DNA from: Prorocentrum cordatum
Taxonomy: Eukaryota > Sar > Dinophyceae > Prorocentrales > Prorocentraceae
Direction: 5' to 3'
DNA length: 64,000 bases
Assembly: GCA_963575745.1 (NCBI GenBank)
Contig: CAUYUJ010000677.1
Location: 46,738-110,737, forward strand
Of the stretch, positions 44,413 to 55,933 are shown piece by piece; positions within the stretch are counted from its first letter, which is position 1, and every line of letters begins with the position of its first letter. A program made the position numbers and the translations under genes. The notes under the pieces are model-generated. The model did not search any database, had not been told where the DNA came from, and was given only the letters and a program-made list of their open reading frames with translations.

Positions 44413-44734
44413 AGGGTTTCGGAAAGACGCGCTGCGCGAGCGTTCGTACATCCCGAGGCCGGTCTCGCGGGCAGGGTGGCCGCAGCCATGAAACGTGATT
44501 GGGCGCGTGCGTCCTTCTGTGGGCTCTCCAGCTTACGGGATTGCTAGATCAGGGGAGCAAGAGGTCATGAACATGATGCGTTCCAGGATTTCCAAGGTTC
44601 CCAGGATGTCCCATGTTTTTTCTAATGTTCCACTCCGGCTGCGCTGCCAGATACTCTTGGGAATTCTGGAACGTATCTTGAGCCAATCGTATCATGACAC
44701 CATTCTCGCCCTACTAGAGGCTAAAGGTGACCCT

Positions 44735-44905
44735 GTCAGGGGCAACGATAGGTGGAGATAGGCACAGATGGGGATGCATCAACCCCCTGTTGCCCATTGA
44801 TCGTCGTTAAGGGTCTGATAGCCCACCCCGCCCAGGAATGTGCGGATTCGCTATCGGGGTCCTAGTGCCGATCTATCGCCGATTCCAGGTCGATGTTCCC
44901 CCTTC
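44735..44905 (+). repeat. Dispersed repeat R4, copy 2
   Basis: AGGGGCAACGATAGG, CTGATAGCCCACCCCGCCCA, ATTCGCTATCGGGGTCCTA and TCTATCGCCGATTCCAGG match 34300-34455. Confidence 0.78.
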
Positions 44906-46127
44906 CTATGCCAGTCACCTCCCCATCGTTGCCCCTCAAATGTGCCCCCAGCTTTTCCCTCCATTTGGGAGCTCATGGGGCCTGCTGGGTCTCCTGAGGG
45001 GTGCTCAGGAGGCCGTGGGTGCCTCCATGGAAATCCCGGGGACACTTTGGGCCAGGGTCGCTTCGAGCAACACCCGACCTCTCCTCGAAGAAGCTACGGC
45101 CAGGTTGGAGCCGACAGTCGGCGGCGAGCCAGGGGGCGAAGTGACAAGGGGCCGGCCTTCTCAGAAGGCTCGGCAGTCCCAAGGCCGTCTTAGAAGTTCT
45201 CTAAGCCTTCCCTGAAGCTGCCGGAAAAACTCTTCCGAAGGCGCGGGGGCTTCGAGAGGTGCCGCCGCCCTCTGAGAAGGCCTCCTTCTCCTCCTCACCT
45301 CCCCCCTCGCTCGCCGCCGAGCTGCGGTCTGGTTGGAGCCGACCGGGGGTCCGAGCTGGCCCAGCACTCGTCCCGGCCCGCAGGACGTGGGGGCAGGTCC
45401 GAGGGTCTGGGTTCGGGGAGGCCTTCGGCCTCTTGCGGCCTCCGGCGTCCGCTCCCTGGCCCCCGTGGGGGTTGGGAACCATTGATCCGTGCTGTGAACA
45501 GGCAGGCGCAGCGGGGTGTGTCTGGCTGCTCTCGTCGTGGCATTTGCATCCCCAGTGCCGTTGAAATATGGCCAGGGAAGAGGCCCCTGGAGGGCACGGC
45601 GGAGTCTGCAGAGAGGAGTCACCATGTCACGAAATTGTCCAACTTCATCGCGCAGGAAATGAAAGGGAGCGCTCCGGCAAGCAAGCAAGGCCCGGTCGAA
45701 GCGCATCGGCCCGGAAGCAGCCTGGCGGAAGCAGGGCTGGACGTGGGCTGAGAGAAATGAATTCACGTGGGGTGTTGAACTAATGCAAACATTTACGATC
45801 TCACATTTCTTACATACTTGTATCCTTCGCAGCCTGCGCACGCGCTACTTGTACCATCTGATGTTTCGTAACCACTTCCTTAGACCTGGTGTATCTGGGC
45901 ATGCCAGAATCTGTCTCGACGTTTCTTCCTTGCAAAGTGCAGTGCTGTTCTTTTCTGCGGCCGACTGGCACATCCTCCTCCTCTCGCCTCTCCTCTTTTC
46001 CCTGGGGGTGCTGACGTCTGTGCACTAAGGCCACACCACAGGCTGCCTGCTGTGCACCGCCTCCGTTTGAGACCGAGCAGCCCGATCCGCCGCCCCTTGT
46101 AGGGTGCACGGCACGCTGGGCGTGTAT
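44906..46127. other. Non-coding stretch, no gene seen
   Basis: GC-rich in its first half with GGCCTTCTCAGAAGG-type palindromes (about 45150); unique sequence after that. No protein or RNA gene recognised. Confidence 0.5.
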
Positions 46128-46265
46128 TTGTTGTAACTAGCTGGCCACACGAGCCACCCACAACATACGCTTCTCCTTGCCCAAGTCGCCTCCAAAACGG
46201 CCGAGATTCCCCAATAAGGCCTCCGAGGTGCCTCCAAGACGCCTTCAAGACGCCTCCAAGACGGC
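46128..46265 (-). repeat. Dispersed repeat R7, copy 2
   Basis: Reverse-complement copy of 44265-44412. It leads into the CCAAGAGGCC array that follows. Confidence 0.88.
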
Positions 46266-46720
46266 CAACATATCCCCAACAAGCCGGCCCAAGGCCCCCC
46301 CAAACGGCCCATGAGGCCCTGAAGACACCCTAAGAGGATTTCTAGGAGACCTAAATCATTGATTTCCTTTCGTCTTTCCAGGAGTTTAGCGGTCTCGCTT
46401 TTTCGGACTTCCGACGCTCCAAGATGGCCCCAGGGGCCCCGCAGATCGCCCCAAGACGGCCCAAGAGGCCCCCAAGAGGCCCGCAAGACTTCCAGGTAGG
46501 CGGCCCCAACGCTCCCAAATCGAGACCCACGACTGCCCAGAGAGGCCCCCATGACGGCCTCCGAAGGCCAAGAGGCTCCCTTCGAGGCCCTCCACGATGC
46601 CCCAGGAGGCCCCTAAGAGGCCCCAGGAGGCCCGCAAGAGGCGCCTCAGAGACCCCCAAGAGGCTCCCAGGAAGCCCCCTAGGAAGCTACGAGACGGCCT
46701 CAAGAGGCCTCCTTTCCCCC
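46266..46720 (-). repeat. CCAAGAGGCC array (inverse of the CTTGGGGCC satellite)
   Basis: Units of CCCAAGAGGCCC / CCAAGACGGCC. The A-rich module appears as its reverse complement (CTAAATCATTGATTTCCTTT at about 46350). Confidence 0.9.
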
Positions 46721-46807
46721 CTCCTCCTCCTTCTCCTCATCCACGTCCTCCTCCTCCTCCATGTCCTCCTCCTGCCTCTTATGCTTCTGTCTCTTTCTCT
46801 CACAGGT

Positions 46808-46935
46808 GTTCGTTCAATGTGTGTTCACAACGGCTGGGGGAACGCCTGGTCCAATAGCCTGGCCAGACTTCGGCCCAACGTTTGGCCGCATGGGCGCTTC
46901 CAAGAGGCAGTGGGCGGCGGTTGCTCGCCCGCAGG
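46808..46935 (-). repeat. Dispersed repeat R5, copy 3 (inverted)
   Basis: GTTCACAACGGCTGGGGGAA, GCGCTTCCAAGAGGCAGTGG and GCGGCGGTTGCTCGCC match the reverse complement of 38095-38270 at roughly 80%. It again borders a CCAAGAGG array. Confidence 0.8.
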
Positions 46936-47186
46936 AGCCTTCGAACAGCCATCTTGCACTGGGGGGTGAACGCGCTCCTTTCCCTCTGGGACAGACGGAG
47001 GCAAGCTGCGTGAATTCAAGCTTTCGGAGGTCCGCGCGCAGTTCCCGCGCCTGCTCTGCATGGCCCCTTCCCCGCACCCCTCCTCCCCTCGGAGCGGGCC
47101 GGGTGCCGCCGCCTCCGCCGTGCTCCCTCCCCGCCCCCTTTCCGCTTCAGCTTGCAGGCAGGGGGTGGTGGTCGTGGGTTCCCCAA

Positions 47187-47262
47187 TGAGGGGGCCACGT
47201 GCGAATCCTACCCCTGCCCCCCGCGATTTCTGAGGGGGAGGGTGGGCTTCACTTCGGGAGCA
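47187..47262 (+). repeat. Half copy of the foldback repeat R3
   Basis: GAGGGGGCCACGTGCGAATC, CTACCCCTGCCCCCCGCGAT, TTCTGAGGGGGAGGGTGGGC and TTCACTTCGGGAGC match one arm of 42052-42205. Confidence 0.88.
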
Positions 47263-47399
47263 GTCCCGCCAGCCTTCCGGCGCAGGCGGTCGAACGATGT
47301 CTTTTTTCCCTCTTCCAAGAGCCCGCTCTTCCCCTTCGGGAAAGGATTCGCCCCTCCCCCTACCCCCTCCCGTGGACCTGGACGGGGGGGGGATCGCGA

Positions 47400-47800
47400 G
47401 GTGTCAGATGGTCCTTTTTGGCCCAAGATGGCTCCAAGAGGCCAAGAGGGCCCCAGGGAACCCAAGATGGCCTCCAAGATCGCTCAAGATAGCCCAACAC
47501 GGCTAAATACAGCTAGCCGCGTGCCTCCAAGAGGCCCCAAGAGGGCCACAAGACGGATCCAAGTGCTTGTGGACATCCCTCAGGACCTCACCGATACGCC
47601 AACATCCGTCAAAAACCAGAGGGAAATCTATTATTTTGGCCTTCTCGCCTCTTTGCTTCTGATGCGCTTTTGAGGCCTATGGCCCCAAGATGGCCCAAGA
47701 GAGATCCAAGATGGGCCCAAGAGGCCCCCAAGACGGCCCCCAAAGTGCCCAATATCGCCCCAAGGACGCCCCAAGAGGGCCCGCAGAGGCGATTTCGAGG
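47400..47800 (-). repeat. CCAAGAGGCC array with A-rich module
   Basis: CCCAAGATGGC-type units around CATCCGTCAAAAACCAGAGG plus a GAAATCTATTATTTTGGCC module. This is the same family as 38270-41010, degenerate. A T-rich segment at 47327-47392 is the inverse of 21190-21260. Confidence 0.85.
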
Positions 47801-48134
47801 GCTCGTAGGTGGGGGCCTCGATAAGGGACCCCGCCCTTTTGATCGATGGCCTCCAGAATTGCCCGAGGAGGCCTTCCGAAGCTCCCATCGCTACCGCATG
47901 ATTACCAGACACCCCCAATATCAATCTTTTCCAAATGAATGTTGGTGCCTGGGCTTTTCGCAGGCTGCACCGACGCGTTGGCGAGATCGGCGTCGACGCG
48001 CACGCGCGCGATTGTCGAGCTCATGTGACTTGCATGTCGATGCGCTGTCACGGGCACGGCGGGGTAGTGCATTTCCCTCGCTCCAGGTTGATCGTGGAGG
48101 GAAATCATGACACATGTTGTTTTGGGCGGCGCTC

Positions 48135-48285
48135 CCCACATCTGAAATTCACATGGCCATGTCTGAAATTCAGCTTCAGATTGCCCTGGTGTGAAGTTCA
48201 GATTGGCCTGGTCTGAAATTCAAATGGGTTCGGTCTGAATTTCAGATTGCCCTGGTCTGAATTTCAGATGTGGTTCAGATGTGGT
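48135..48285 (+). repeat. Tandem repeat TCTGAAATTCAGATTGGCCTGG
   Basis: Five to six copies of a 20-33 bp unit built on TCTGAAATTCA(G/A)AT and CCTGG. TCTGAAATTCAGA is itself palindromic. Confidence 0.88.
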
Positions 48286-48469
48286 GGCTCCGCATGGAAG
48301 AATTCTTCGGTTTGATGCCGCTACCTTCGGGACATGAGAGTGCTCCTGCACTTCTGTTCGGGTAGCTGGCACTCGAAGCCCCGATGTTCCCGTGGACGTG
48401 GCGCGCCTTGCAGATGCGAAAACATGAGAAGACAATTTTTCATGGTTGGGGGTGTCTGGTGATGACCAC

Positions 48470-48665
48470 GCCATGGGAGCCCCAAGAGAGCCCCAAGAGG
48501 GCCCCAAGAAGGGGCCCCAAGAGGGCCGCAAGACGCCCCAAAAGAGCCCCAAGAGGACCCCGAGACGCCCCAAAAAACCCCAAGAGGACTCCAAGACGCC
48601 CCAACAAAAACCCATAGTTCCAAGACGGCCTCCGATGCTCCCAAATAGCCTCCAACATTGCTCAA
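48470..48665 (-). repeat. CCCCAAGAGAGCC array
   Basis: GCCCCAAGAGAGCC / ACGCCCCAAAA units of 12-18 bp, a short block of the CTTGGGGCC family in inverse orientation. Confidence 0.88.
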
Positions 48666-49340
48666 CACGTTCCTCCCCCTCGTCTCTTCGACCGCTCTGT
48701 TTCACGATATGCGTCTTTGCTTCCCATTTCCCGTCAGATCTCGTGGGCAGGGTTTCTGAATGGGCTGGCGGGGGTTCGCGAAGCGTGAATATTTTTTTCG
48801 ACCAGAGGGCTCGCCCCCCCCCCCCCCCTTCAGGAGCGAAGAGGAGACGAACATCACCGCTGGGCCGGGGGAGTCGCCAGCGGCGGTGCCTTCAGCCCAG
48901 CGGTTGTGGTTGCCTCCTCCTCGATCCCGATCCCTGCAGCCTGTCTCGCATGCTAGGCACTTGCTTGGCGGCCCCAGGGCCCGAAACTAGCCTCCAGCGG
49001 CAATCGGCCTTCAAATCGGCCCCCTCGCTTGAGGCCAGACGTCTGCTGGCGGCGCTGTAGAGGGTGTGGTGGGGAGGGGGGCGGCCTTCTGAGAAGGCGG
49101 AGGGGCTTCTTAGAAGGCGTGGTGGGCGAGAGCTGGATGCATGTGTCCGGATGCCCTTCCAGCGCTCGCTCCCCTTCATGGAAGTGCAGGCTGGCTTCCG
49201 CAGGTGTATCCAGCGCTTGGCCCCCCTTGGCTCTGCGCCGTGTGTGTTTCCAGCTCCCTGGTATATATTAAGCCGCGCCACAAAAAATACTCACTGCGTG
49301 GAGCTCCCCATATGTGCATCTCATGTTTTATGTCATGCCA
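48666..49340. other. Non-coding stretch, no gene seen
   Basis: GGCCTTCTGAGAAGGC and GGCTTCTTAGAAGGC palindromes lie at about 49083-49120. Otherwise unique. Confidence 0.5.
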
Positions 49341-49370
49341 TTGTGAGCGTCTGTTCATGAGCGCACCGAC

Positions 49371-50515
49371 GAGCAAACCGCCTGAGACATCCCCACAAAC
49401 TGGCCGCGAACGTGCCCTTGAACACACCCCTGGCGGCTCCCCTTAGGGGTGCTGAAACCAGCGCCCCGCCTGAGACATCCTCACAATCTGCTCTGAAAGC
49501 CAAGGATGTTGGCCATGACAACGAGCAAACCGCCTGAGACATCCCTACAAACTGGCCGCGAACGGGCCCTTGAAAACACCCCTGGCGGCTCCCCTTAGGG
49601 GTGCTGAAACCAGCGCCCCGCCTGAGACATCCTCACAAGCTGCTCTGAAAGCCAAGGATGTTGGGCATGAAAACGAGCAAACCGCCTGAGACATCCCCAC
49701 AAACTGGCCGCGAACGGGCCCGTAAAAACACCCCTGGCTGCTCCCCTTAGGGGGTGCTGAAGCCAGCGCCCCGCCTGAGACATCCTCACAATCTGCTCTG
49801 AAAGCCAAGGATGTTGGGCATGAAAACGAGCAAACCGCTTCAGACATCCCCGCAAACTGGCCGCGAACGGGCCCGTGAGAACACCCCTGGCGGCTCCACT
49901 TAGGGGTGCTGAAACCAGCGCCCCGCCTGAGACATCCTCACAATCTGCTCTGAAAGCCAAGGATGTTGGGCATGAAAACGAGCAAACCGCTTGAGACATC
50001 CCCGCAAACTGGCCGCGAACGGGCCCGTGAAAACACCCCTGGCGGCTCCGCTTAGGGGTGCTGAAACCAGCGCCCCGCCTGAGACATCCTCACAATCTGC
50101 TCTGAAAGCCAAGGAAGGATGTTGGCCATGAAAGCGAGCAAACCGCCTGAGGCATCCCCACAAACTGGCCGCGAACGGGCCCGTGAAAACACCCCTGGCT
50201 GCTCCCCTTAGGGGTGCTGAAACCAGCGCCCTGCCTGAGACATCCTCACAATCTGCTCTGAAAGCCAAGGATGTTGGGCATGAAAACGAGCAAACCGCTT
50301 GAGACATCCCCGCAAACTGGCCGCGAACGGGTTCGTAAAAACACCCCTGGCTGCTCCCCTTAGGGGGTGCTGAAGCCAGCGCCCCGCCTGAGACATCCTC
50401 ACAATCTGCTCTGAAAGCAAAGGATGTTGGGCATGACAACGAGCAAACCGCCTGAGACATCCCCACAAACTGGCCGCGAACGGGCCCGTAAAAACACCCC
50501 TGGCGGTTCCCCTTG
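49371..50515 (+). repeat. 152-bp satellite, 7.5 units
   Basis: GAGCAAACCGC starts lie at 49371, 49523, 49675, 49828, 49980, 50136, 50288 and 50441; spacing is 152-153 bp with one 156-bp unit caused by a doubled AAGG. Each unit holds two diverged halves beginning CCGC(C/T)TGAGACATCC(C/T)(C/G)(A)CAA, so it arose from a shorter ancestor. The frames across it are open because the period is close to a multiple of 3. Confidence 0.97.
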
Positions 50516-50810
50516 CGAGTCTGAGTATGACTAGGTCTGAGTATGAGTAGGTCTCAGTCCGTGCGTTGAGTAACTCAGACTGTGAGAAGGTCTGAGTATG
50601 TGTAGGTCTGAGTATGAGTAACTCTGTGTATGAGCAGGTCTGGAAATGAGTCTGGGTATGAGTAAGTCTGGGTATGAAGAAGTCCCAGCATGAGTAAGTC
50701 TGAGTATGAGTAGGCCTGCATATTGTGTGTTGAGTAAGTCAGACCATGAGAAGGTATGAGTATGAGTAGGTCTGAGTATGAGTAAGTCTGTGTATGAGTA
50801 GGTGTGTTCT
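50516..50810 (+). repeat. TCTGAGTATGAGTAGG minisatellite
   Basis: 16-17 bp units (TCTGAGTATGAGTAGG, TCTGTGTATGAGTAAG) with higher-order duplication around TGCGTTGAGTAACTCAGAC and TGTGTTGAGTAAGTCAGACC. Confidence 0.92.
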
Positions 50811-50929
50811 CTCTGTTTCTCTGGAGTCGGCGGCGTCCGAGTAATAACAAGAACCCCATCTTAGGATATGGGGAAGATCAAGCCGCTCCACAAGAGGCCA
50901 CTCGTGCTCAGGGCCACTCCTGCGCGTAG

Positions 50930-51930
50930 CAGACAGAAGGCCGCCGCCCTCGCGCCACCCCCTCTCCCAGGACCGGCTTTCTGCCATGCGCCGCTTTTGG
51001 GAGGTCTTGGGGCCTGGCGAGGGCCCCCCAAGGCTGATCACGGCCAAAACCCCCCCGTCGTGATTTTTTACGACGCGAGGATGTCTAGGATTGGATTATC
51101 GCCGATCGTTTCTCCTGACGGGCGGAAATTGGCCGCCCTTGCCCCGTAGCCTCTTGGGGCGATGCATCGGCGATGCGGCGCGATCCTCCGACCCCATCTG
51201 CTCGGACACCGTTTGGGCGGCCTGTACGCAGGCTGCGCACCGAAGGCCACTCTTGCCTATAGGGCCGCTCCTGCGTGGGGCCGACCGAAGGCCGCCTCCC
51301 CCTGAGCTCCTGGCGCTGCAGTTTCCTCGCAGCGGGCGTCTTCGGCCAGGAAGTCTCGACCCCTTCCCTAGGAAGCACTCTTGCGCCCCGGATCCGCTTT
51401 TGATGGCCCCAGGGCCCAAATAACGGGTCCCCGAGGCCGAAAAGGAGGAAGTCCGCCTGGACTGAAGACATCATATCGCCGGAGGTCTGGGGGGGGGGTA
51501 CGGAGCTCCCGTGGTGATTTTCACGATGCTGCAATTTTTCCGCGACCCAGAGATCCGACGTCGTGATTTTTTCAATGCGCGGCCCCCGGAAGTCTCGACC
51601 CATTCCCCAGGAACGGTTTTTCATCCCGAGTCGTCTTTGGACGGTCTCGAAGGGCCCGGCGAGGGCCCCTCGAGGCCGAAAATAGCGAAACGATTCCGTC
51701 AAGATTTTTTCAAGTCTCTGGGGACGTCTTGTGACGGTCTCGGGGCCCGGCGAGGGCCCCTCGAGGCCGAAAACAGCAAAAAAACCTCCGTCCAGATTTT
51801 GCCAAGTCGCTGGACCTCTGGGGACGTCGAGGGCCCCTCGAGGGGCCCGGCGAGGGCCCCTCGAGGCCGAAAACAGCGAAAAACCTCCGTCCAGATTTTG
51901 CCAAGTCGTTGGACCTCTGGGGGCGTCGCC
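50930..51930 (+). repeat. Degenerate tandem repeat of GGCCCGGCGAGGGCCCCTCG type
   Basis: The unit contains TTCCCCAGGAACGGTTTTTC, GGGCCCGGCGAGGGCCCCTC, GAGGCCGAAAACAGC and CGTCCAGATTTTGCCAAG. The clearest copies start near 51655, 51746 and 51847. Older ones lie near 50960 and 51360. A single related segment lies at about 32885. Confidence 0.82.
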
Positions 51931-52795
51931 CCCGCGCCGCCCCCGCCCCGGCAGCTTCCCGCGGGGCGCCCCCGCCGGGGCGCCGGGCGCCCGGGTCCGG
52001 GCGCGGCCCCGGCGCCGCCGAGGTCTGCGAGGAGGCCGACGGGTGCTGCGCCGCCGAGCGCGCGGCGGAGGGCGGCGGCGTGGGCCCGGAGCGCCAGGAT
52101 CGGCCGGTCCTCGGGCGTGGCGCAATTGGGGGGGTCATAAACGGAGGGGGGGGCGAGGGTGATCCGAAAAGGTAATTACCCAAGCGGTACTTACAAGCGA
52201 GCCCCCTGGGGCTCCGGGCTCCGGAGGGGCCCGAAAGGGGCGTGGGCCCGGAGCGCCAGGATCGGCCGGGCCTCGGGCGTTGCGTTGCGCAATGCATGTC
52301 GCGCGCGTGTGCGCTTCGTTTTTTTTTTGCAGGGAGTTCTTGCGGCAACACGCGCGCAAGGGCGTTCCAGCGATTTCGACATGCGCGCGCGAGAGGCACG
52401 TTTGGTAGCAGTTGATGAACATGTTGAAAGACCGATGGTTTTCAAAAGAATATGAAAAAACAGTTTTTGGTTTCAACATCTTTGTTGCCCAACGGGTTAT
52501 ACATATATATATATATATATATTGTCGGGACACTCGATATTGAAATCCATAAGGAACCTAAGGTTTTTGGAGGATTTCGTCACGCGCGCGCTTCGACGCG
52601 CGCAAGTGCACGTTGTTCCGGTCTGCCTGGGATGGCAGGCGTAAATATTTGGGATGGACGATGGGGCAGAATCATTTGTACATTGCAATGCGCGAAAGGG
52701 GGGCCGTTAAACTCGGGGGGGGGGGGGGGAAAGGGTATATCTAAATATTGTTTAGAACGGAGAATGTATATATATATATATATATATGTATGTGT
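51931..52795. other. Non-coding stretch with two (TA)n tracts
   Basis: GC-rich to about 52140, then unique. TA tracts lie at 52501-52521 and 52768-52790. GGGCGTGGGCCCGGAGCGCCAGGATCGGCC-like segments repeat at about 52078 and 52230. Confidence 0.55.
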
Positions 52796-53100
52796 TGTGC
52801 AATCTGTTTTGTGGAATGTACGCTGTACGTTATATTTGGTGCAATCGGTGTTGTGCAATATCAATGGTGCAATCTATGTTGTACAACCTGTGTGGAGCAG
52901 CATCTGGCGCAATCTATGTGGCGCAAGCTGTGTTGTGCAATGTCGGTTGTGCAAGCTATCTGGTGCAGTATTTATTGTGCAATCCGCGCGGATCAATATA
53001 GGCAGTGCAGTTCCTCTTGTGAAATGTATGTTGGAGATTGTCCATGTGGTGCGCTATGTGGTGCAGACTATGTTGTGCAATCCATGTGGTGCAAATTTTG
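52796..53100 (+). repeat. TTGTGCAATCTATGTGGTGC repeat
   Basis: About 14 degenerate units of 19-23 bp with the core GTGCAAT/GTGCAA, ending abruptly at the next satellite. Confidence 0.88.
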
Positions 53101-53535
53101 AAGCGGCGACGCGGCGGCGACGGGGCGGCGACGGCGACAACGTAGCCGCCAGACCGCCACACAGGCCCAGACGACTGGCGGCGACGAGGCGGCGACGGGG
53201 CGGCGACGGCGACAGCATAGCCGCCAGACCGCCACCCAGGCCCAGAAGACGGGCGGCGACGAGGCGGCGACAGGGCGGCGACGGCGACAACATGACCGCC
53301 AGACCGCCACACTGGCCCAGAAGATGGTCTGCGACGGGGCGGTGACGGCGACGACATAACCGCCAGACCGCCATCTAGGTCCGGACGACTTGCTGCTACG
53401 ACGCCGCGACGTGGCGGCGACGGAGCCAACATACGTATCCGCTGGACCGCCACACAGGCCCAGAAGACGGGCGGCGACGAGGCGGCGACGAGGCGGCGAC
53501 GGCGACAGCGTAGCCGCCAGACTGCCACACACTCT
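53101..53535 (+). repeat. 75-bp satellite, about 6 units
   Basis: The unit has GGCGGCGACGGCGACA, CATAGCCGCCAGACCGCCAC, CAGGCCCAGAAGACGGGCGG and CGACGAG. AGACCGCCA positions are 53151, 53226, 53301 and 53365, with diverged versions at about 53443 and 53518. Confidence 0.93.
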
Positions 53536-54145
<610 letters not shown>

Positions 54146-55810
54146 TCCGCCTGCCACCGCAGCTCCGCTTGGGCATGCCGGGAGGCAAGATCGAGACTCT
54201 GCCATGCCCGAGAGGCGGGCACGTAGTAGGTTCGTAGCGTGCCGCTGCGGCTGTGCCTGCGCCGCCAGCGGTCAAGACTGAGCGGCGCCGGTGGCCCAGA
54301 ATCGACCAAGATGGAACGGTCTGGCGTTTCGGACACGGCCGATCGTTCCAGGCGGGGTCTGGAGCCGACGCCGAAGTCGGCTTGACACGGACCTGCCACG
54401 CAGGAAGTAGGAAGGCGTTGAACGTATAACTATGGGTTTTCGGACCGCCCCATGAAGACGAGTGAGGAGGGACACACACCACTTGTTTCTTGAATTTGGA
54501 AGGTGCCTGAATCAGATCGGAGTCTGGGGATATTCAGAAGATAACCTGCATGCCTCCCTGCACGCCCGCCCAGACAAGCCGACTGGAAATCTGCGCTGGT
54601 TCACTCGACATTGGCATTCGAGTGTGCCAGTGCAGTCCCCAGTCGGTTTCTCGAATGAACGTGAGTCTCGCTGGACACAGTCGGCTGTTGTTGGGCGTCT
54701 ATTGGCTATCCCGCTGGGGTTGACTCGAAATGCCGTGCCGTCAATCTCGGATCCGCCCTCGGGTGGGCCGTCCGGTCAGCCACGTCTGCTTTGCGTGTAG
54801 CGCTCCGTCCTTTCCCACGGCGCTCCGGCGTTTCAAGCTGACCACATCCTGGTCCCCAGGCGTCAACATCCGGAGCCTTTTGAAGCCTCCCGCCCCGCGG
54901 AGCGGGACGCTATCCGATTGCGGGCACAGCGTGTCGCCGGTGCCGCCGCCGCGACACGCTAAGCAAAAGTTCTTGACCGCAGCGTCGCTCGATCATTTTT
55001 TGCTCGTTTTGTTCGGTGCGTGTACTCGTGGATCCACTCGCTCAGCTTGGACCCACGCTTTCAGCGTTTCGGAGCCGCAAGGAGTTTTCGAGCTGCCTCA
55101 GCGCCCGCGGGGGGAGGGGGGCAGGCGGGGGGGAGGAAACAAGGTGCGGACACGAAAGCCGCGTCCGAGCGACGGCAAGCGCCGGGCGGCCTCTGCGTGG
55201 ATGCTGCAGCAGCTGTCTCCTCTGCAGCGTCCCATCGGGGATTGAAAGAAGCCCCCCTTACCAAGTCGATAGAGCCCCATGTCGCCTTCTCGGGAAGGTG
55301 TTCCGAAGAAGAACGACATTAATAATCATAAGAAGATTAGTAATACTAAAAGAAGAACATGAAACACAATAGTAATACGAAAAGCAATGAGAATAAGAAG
55401 TCCTGCATCAACACAAACTTCGCAGGTCCACTCGGGTTTCTTGGATCGGCGCTGGGCCCATCCGGCGCCGATCCAGGACATTCGTGCGGACCTCTGGAAG
55501 TTTGTGCTTATGCGTTTCAATCGTGGAAGCGTATAACTGGAATTCGCGGGAACTCGGGTTTGCCGATGCCTTTTGACGAGCCCGTCCTGGATTCTGACGG
55601 TCCAGGTTTCGTTGGATGTTCGCAGCGGGACGTCGCGTCAGATTTCAGACTGAGTCTCGCCATTTTCTTGACGGCCTCGCCAGGCCAAAGCCGCGTCCCC
55701 CGATCCCGAGTCTTGCGTCTCCCCGGTTCTCATGAGACGGCCACCGCTTTTGCGGACCTGCGCCCGCGGGGTTGGCCCACAGGCCGTTTTCGCCACCGGG
55801 TGCTCTGCCC
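54146..55810. other. Non-coding stretch with hairpin repeat R2 copy 3
   Basis: No gene is recognised. R2 occupies 54884-54968. A small palindrome, GGATCGGCGC ... GCGCCGATCC, lies at about 55443-55475; its left half (TTGGATCGGCGCTGGG) also occurs near 21341. Confidence 0.55.
54884..54968 (+). repeat. Dispersed hairpin repeat R2, copy 3
   Basis: CCTCCCGCCCCGCGGAGCGG, GACGCTATCCGATTGCGGGC, ACAGCGTGTCGC and CCGCCGCCGCGACACGCTAA. It aligns with 26453-26541 over its full length. Confidence 0.85.
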
Positions 55811-55824
55811 AGGAGGAGGAGGAG
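55811..55824. other. Likely target-site duplication of LINE-B (3' side)
   Basis: GGAGGAGGAGGAGG next to the A5 tail of LINE-B equals the start of the GGA array at 62929. Because the target is a microsatellite, the exact length cannot be fixed. Confidence 0.6.
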
Positions 55825-55933
55825 GTTTTTGCTGCAAGAACGATGCCTGGCGGTCCCCGCCCCAGCTCGCCACAAGATAAAATGGGATAGGCGGGCACTC
55901 CGCCACGGGGTGCCTTCCCGCCTCCATCCCGAT

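Noticed and set aside
49371-50515. Regularly spaced direct repeats resembling a CRISPR array
   Set aside because: The units are 152 bp and near-identical throughout, with no variable spacers and no cas genes; this is a eukaryotic satellite.
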